From an uncultured Eubacteriales bacterium (GTDB taxonomy: Bacteria > Bacillota > Clostridia > Lachnospirales > Lachnospiraceae): 5,919 nucleotides of DNA. The stretch lies in contig ONVB01000267.1 in NCBI GenBank assembly GCA_900321145.1, forward strand, positions 1-5,919, read 5' to 3'. A program made the translations under genes and the position numbers. The notes under the pieces were generated by a model. It had not been told where the DNA came from and did no database searches. It saw only the letters and a program-made list of their open reading frames with translations. Shown piece after piece: positions 5,917-5,919 of the stretch (the first letter of the stretch is position 1; each line of letters opens with the position of its first letter).

Positions 5917-5919
5917 TGC

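Overview
The window is most likely from a member of the class Clostridia (Bacillota), probably family Lachnospiraceae. Three things point there: strong GGAGG ribosome binding sites, the gene order rpsM-rpsK-rpsD-rpoA-rplQ followed by an ECF transporter module, and a long ribosomal protein L17 with an extra internal segment, which I recall from Lachnospiraceae. The species cannot be named from the sequence. All genes are on the + strand.

Region 1 (1-3203) is the distal 'alpha' part of the large ribosomal protein operon: S13, S11, S4, RNA polymerase alpha subunit and L17. The first four genes are tightly spaced (24, 17 and 46 nt gaps), each with a clear Shine-Dalgarno sequence. The rpoA-rplQ gap is unusually long (177 nt) and full of inverted repeats, including a perfect 9-bp hairpin. 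It has no U-tract, so it does not look like a terminator. A strong intrinsic terminator directly after rplQ (3171-3203) closes the operon.

Region 2 (3204-3365) is a non-coding spacer filled by an interspersed-repeat-like element: three related arms (direct, inverted, direct) built on the unit GTGTCATTCTGAG...GAAGAATCTT. The element ends 18 nt before the next start codon. A perfect TATAAT hexamer lies between its two best-matching arms.

Region 3 (3366-5916) encodes the energizing module of a group II ECF vitamin/micronutrient importer. The two ATPases EcfA1 and EcfA2, normally separate proteins, are fused here into one 583-residue polypeptide. The membrane coupling protein EcfT starts 1 nt after its stop codon. 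No substrate-binding S component is present, as expected for the shared module, whose S components are encoded elsewhere. The window ends 3 nt after the ecfT stop.

I see no wholly new biological system. The points most worth a second look are the EcfA1-EcfA2 fusion, the repeat element that forms the ecf leader, the structured rpoA-rplQ spacer, and the L17 insertion with its small internal duplication.
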